DNA from: Deltaproteobacteria bacterium
Lineage (GTDB): Bacteria; Myxococcota_A; UBA9160; UBA4427
NCBI GenBank assembly: GCA_002691205.1
Contig: NZHD01000116.1
Coordinates: 1 to 64,000, forward strand
Direction: 5' to 3'
Length of the DNA stretch: 64,000 nt
Position numbers and translations under genes: made by a program. Below the pieces are notes generated by a model. That model saw nothing but the letters and a program-made list of their open reading frames with translations. It was not told the DNA's origin and made no database searches. Every line of letters begins with the position of its first letter. Within the stretch, counting starts at the first letter, position 1. Of this stretch, positions 61,136-64,000 are shown one piece after another.

Positions 61136-62295
61136 GCCTTCTCCGTCAATGCAGTTCGGAAAGCCGAGGCAATCTCGGCAGGTGTCAAATCGGGTCGTTC
61201 AAGCCCCGAAGCCTCTCGTTCATCCACCGAGATATGCAAAAGAATCGGTCCTTCTCCTGACTCCGAGGCTGCCCAACGAAAAGCCTCATCTAAGGAGCTC
61301 GCCCCCTGACAGACTGCCGCCGAGCGATAACCGCACGCCAGAGCCACTCCTGCAAAATCCACTTGCGGCGAAACCGTGAGCTGACCTCCTGTCGAGGCAT
61401 AGGTCCCATTGTCCACCACCACGTGAATTAAATTTTTCGGCGCCACGGCCCCGATGGTCGCGAGGGAACCCATTCGCATGATCAAGGCCCCGTCCCCATC
61501 AAGAACATGGACAGACCGATCAGGCAATGTCCGGCACAACCCCAAAGCAATCGCGGGCGCAAAACCCATGGACCCCTGCATCGGAAAATGCCGATCGACT
61601 CGCTCAAGAGAAGCCACCTCGCGTGACATGTACCCGGTGGTGGATACCGCCAAGGCCTCGGGAAAATGCTGAAGCCAAGCCGTCAAAACCTCTGTTCGCG
61701 ATGGCAGGCCAGGGCTTGCAAAGTGAGTGCTCTCGGAGCCCCTAGGCGAGCGAGTCGCCAGAACAGGAGCGGGGCGTTCTTCGGCCTTCGCCCCTTTGCC
61801 GAAGACACCGCGAGGCACAATCAGCGCGGCTGGTTTGCGTTCCTTGTGCATATATTCAACGGCCCCTTGAACCGCGGCATCAAGATCCGTGTCTTCTCGC
61901 AAAACCGTAGTGGGCACGCCGAAGAGATCAAATAAACCAGGCGTCGCCTCTCCCATAGGGTAGTGATGCACAGCATCCTTAGCGCCCGGTTCCCCCCGCC
62001 ACGAAACGATCAAAAGGACGGGAATTTCATAAGGGATCGAGAGTGAGGCGAGGGGGTTCACGGCGTTGCCTAGGCCTGAATTCTGCATCAGCGCCGCTCC
62101 CAGTCCACCCGCCAACCACATACCGGCAGCCGCACTCACGGCCTCTCCCTCCACGGAGGCTGCTACGTAATCCACCTCTGTGGAGGCCTCAGCTTCAAGA
62201 ATCAAGTGATTCAAGATCGAACACGGGACCCCAGCGATTCCTTTGACGCCCGCGCCAAGAAGAGCCTTAAAGAGAAGTTCTGGATCAAGGGCCAC
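61132..62295 (-). CDS. aepY: Phosphonopyruvate decarboxylase
   Basis: This 387-residue TPP enzyme matches AepY/Ppd: the N-terminal GVPCSILNHLI and VEGEAVSAAAGMWLAGG (TPP glutamate), NSGLGNAVNPLASLS, GEPGAKDAVHHYPMGEATPG, and the TPP-binding DGDGALIMRMGSLATIGA to VVVDN segment. It removes CO2 from phosphonopyruvate, giving phosphonoacetaldehyde and pulling the unfavourable PEP mutase reaction forward. Length is normal for the family. It is 36 bases after the PEP mutase gene and overlaps the next gene by four bases. Confidence 0.95.
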   Translation of the reverse strand: MALDPELLFKALLGAGVKGIAGVPCSILNHLILEAEASTEVDYVAASVEGEAVSAAAGMWLAGGLGAALMQNSGLGNAVNPLASLSIPYEIPVLLIVSWRGEPGAKDAVHHYPMGEATPGLFDLFGVPTTVLREDTDLDAAVQGAVEYMHKERKPAALIVPRGVFGKGAKAEERPAPVLATRSPRGSESTHFASPGLPSRTEVLTAWLQHFPEALAVSTTGYMSREVASLERVDRHFPMQGSMGFAPAIALGLCRTLPDRSVHVLDGDGALIMRMGSLATIGAVAPKNLIHVVVDNGTYASTGGQLTVSPQVDFAGVALACGYRSAAVCQGASSLDEAFRWAASESGEGPILLHISVDEREASGLERPDLTPAEIASAFRTALTEKA

Positions 62296-62331
62296 TGCAA
62301 TAAACCTCCGAAACAGGGGTAGGCGAGAGAC

Positions 62332-63957
62332 TTAAACGTCGCCGCTGCGAACCACGTCGGCCAAGCTGTTAATGTCTACCCAATCGCCCTGAACGTAAAT
62401 CACACGGACGGAGCGTGGGTCCTGCTGCGCTAGATGATGAAGAACGGCGCAGACATCCTTTTGATCACTTCCGGGGCCGGCGCAGACCTCATCGAGGGCC
62501 GCGCGAAAAAGTTCAGTCCCTTCGCCGCGAGTACGCAGCATGCCGATCCACTCTCCTGTTGTCTTGTCTTCTGTCAGGTCGCTTCCCGCAGCCTCCAGCC
62601 AATTTTCGGATTCCTCGTACAGGCTGGGAGGCGGGCCTGCCACATGGACTCGATCCACCGTTCGACCTTCCTCGATGAAAGAACGCGAACTGTCCACAAT
62701 AATCGTGATCGGTGCATCCGAGGAAAGCAAAAGATGCAGGATGTATCTCTTAAAAATGACATCTCCATAAGCCAGTACCACTTCGCCCTTGAGAGCGGAC
62801 TTCGCGAGCGAGAGCGAGCCCAACTCACCGTTCGACGCCCACTCTGAGTTGTCAAACAGCGTCACGCCCGAAGGATTGAGAGCTTCCGGCTTATATCCCC
62901 GAACAATCGAAATGTCCCGAACTCCCTCAGCTCGCATGCTCTGAAGCATTTTCTCGATCGCGGGCTTTCCACCGATGGGAATCATGGCCTTTGGACAATC
63001 TTTAGTTAACTCGTCCATCCCCGAGCCCCGCGAAGCGGCCAAAACAATGGCCGAGCAGGCGGCTTCTTGCTTCAAATACACTTTTTCGCCTTCAAGCAAG
63101 CCATCGGCATCCTGCAAGCGAAAGATCTCCTTCACAGGCGCGATGGAATCCTCGAGGTCCCGTGCTGTCCCTCTCTCTACGATGTGCTCAGCCACATTCT
63201 GCATAGCTCCAATGCCGGCACGCAACATATGATTGGCCCAAATCACCAAAGAGATCCCAGCTTGCTCAAAAACTTCAATCGGGGTCGCATAATAAGTTGT
63301 GGGAACGATGATCACCGGAGCTCGGCCGCTCCACTTGGCCATAAAATCTTGAACTTCAGAGAAATTTCTTTGCTTCGAATGTATCAGGACCGCGTCCGCT
63401 CCGGCTTCGACGTATCGCTCGGCTCGATCAATCGCAGCCGCAGTATCCAACCCGACGATCAGCGCCTCCGTTCGAGCCGCAACGATGAAATTGGGATCTG
63501 TCTGAGCATCTTTCCCCGCTCGAATCTTTCCGGCGAATTCCTCAGTGGGGGCCAACTCTTGCCCTTCTGAACGCAGAAACGAATTCGTCTTCGGAAACAC
63601 TTTATCCTCTATGCAGACACCGCCAACTCGACGCATACACAGCTTTCGAACCAGTTGCTGAAAATGGGAGAACTGTCCGTAGCCCGTATCTCCATCAAAC
63701 AGGATCGGAATATTGGCCTTCGTGGTGATGGATTCCAAAGTGTCGAGAACTTCCGTCATGGTCAGTTCGCTGTTATCGCGCAGGCCCGCCGTGCTGGATA
63801 AAGTCAGTGAACTGGCCCATAGCCCCTTAATGCCTGCCTCCTCGACAATCGTTGCCGACAGAGCGTTATGGGCTTCCAGGATCTGAGCGACACCCGGCCC
63901 TTCCAACAGCTCTCTCAACTTCAGGGAATTGCTCTCTAGATCACTCGTTTGCTTCAT
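62332..63957 (-). CDS. aepX: PEP mutase fused to a nucleotidyltransferase domain
   Basis: This 541-residue fusion starts the phosphonate pathway by converting phosphoenolpyruvate to phosphonopyruvate. The mutase half (1-295) has FDGDTGYG (Asp88, Asp90) and the diagnostic EDKVFPKTNS (117-126), which distinguishes it from isocitrate lyase homologues. The second half (301-541) is a nucleotidyltransferase-like domain: AIVLAASRGSGMDELTKDCPKAMIPIG with DNSEWASNGELGSL and LAYGDVIF. The loop reads AASRGSGM instead of AAGxGxRL. The start codon ATG 63957 has GGGGAAGGGG upstream. Such fusions occur in other phosphonate producers. First gene of the visible cluster; no transaminase lies downstream. Confidence 0.94.
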   Translation of the reverse strand: MKQTSDLESNSLKLRELLEGPGVAQILEAHNALSATIVEEAGIKGLWASSLTLSSTAGLRDNSELTMTEVLDTLESITTKANIPILFDGDTGYGQFSHFQQLVRKLCMRRVGGVCIEDKVFPKTNSFLRSEGQELAPTEEFAGKIRAGKDAQTDPNFIVAARTEALIVGLDTAAAIDRAERYVEAGADAVLIHSKQRNFSEVQDFMAKWSGRAPVIIVPTTYYATPIEVFEQAGISLVIWANHMLRAGIGAMQNVAEHIVERGTARDLEDSIAPVKEIFRLQDADGLLEGEKVYLKQEAACSAIVLAASRGSGMDELTKDCPKAMIPIGGKPAIEKMLQSMRAEGVRDISIVRGYKPEALNPSGVTLFDNSEWASNGELGSLSLAKSALKGEVVLAYGDVIFKRYILHLLLSSDAPITIIVDSSRSFIEEGRTVDRVHVAGPPPSLYEESENWLEAAGSDLTEDKTTGEWIGMLRTRGEGTELFRAALDEVCAGPGSDQKDVCAVLHHLAQQDPRSVRVIYVQGDWVDINSLADVVRSGDV

Positions 63958-64000
63958 GTCTTTACCCCTTCCCCATCGCCTATGGCCAAGCGATTCAAGC

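Noticed and set aside
1-64000. CRISPR arrays, insertion sequences, defence islands, integrase or att sites
   Set aside because: No direct repeats with regular spacers, no transposase or integrase motifs, and no tRNA genes were found.

Overview
This window is 64 kb of gene-dense, moderately GC-rich chromosomal DNA from a Gram-negative bacterium. The cell type follows from two autotransporters with C-terminal beta-barrels, a PEP-CTERM surface protein, other outer-membrane barrels, a lipoprotein and an HlyD-type exporter. Abundant acyl-CoA ligases, CaiB-type CoA-transferases and crotonases, together with PEP-CTERM and TPR proteins, suggest a free-living (perhaps marine) relative of the former Deltaproteobacteria, such as Myxococcota or Binatota. 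That placement is inference. I see no prophage, insertion sequence, CRISPR array, rRNA or tRNA gene.

The organism very probably uses selenocysteine. Two genes are readable only if an in-frame UGA is decoded as Sec. One is a glutathione peroxidase (185-664, minus), whose UGA sits at the catalytic position and is followed by a hairpin with the same apical GCAGGUCUGC as E. coli fdhF. The other is a small SelW-like (Rdx family) protein (8074-8289, plus) with a CxxU motif. Both would look like broken or absent genes to standard gene callers.

Layout. 1-9.7 kb: mixed housekeeping genes (amidohydrolase end, Sec-GPx, transglutaminase-like protein, rhomboid protease, YheU, FkbM-type methyltransferase, YgiQ radical SAM enzyme, RibD-like reductase, SelW-like protein, M20 hydrolase). 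9.8-13.9 kb: a TPR lipoprotein and an opposing operon of PEP-CTERM protein, TPR/beta-barrel protein and Pro/Val-rich anchored protein. 14.1-22.2 kb: RlmI-like methyltransferase, a CCA-adding-enzyme homologue without its catalytic aspartates, a SWIM-SNF2 helicase and a CbpA-like J protein. 22.3-31.2 kb: PPOX-fold protein, porin-like protein, long GAPDH-like enzyme, MFS exporter, HNH protein and pheST. 31.2-46.8 kb: YkuK-like protein, LLM-family flavoprotein, first autotransporter, two SDR enzymes, an acyl-CoA ligase overlapping a double CaiB fusion, and a TPR protein in tandem with the second autotransporter. 46.8-51 kb: a minus-strand CoA-thioester operon (small protein, acyl-CoA ligase, crotonase with an extra degenerate crotonase half, CaiB transferase). 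51-58.6 kb: YtcJ-like amidohydrolase, a DevB-DevC-DevC-DevA type exporter, and an FGGY sugar kinase.

The last part (58.5-64 kb, minus strand) is a coherent phosphonate cluster: PEP mutase fused to a nucleotidyltransferase, phosphonopyruvate decarboxylase, a second nucleotidyltransferase, a CdsA-like enzyme and a CDP-alcohol phosphatidyltransferase. The last two are lipid enzymes, so a phosphonate-headgroup lipid is the natural product hypothesis. The transaminase or dehydrogenase expected after the decarboxylase is not in the window.
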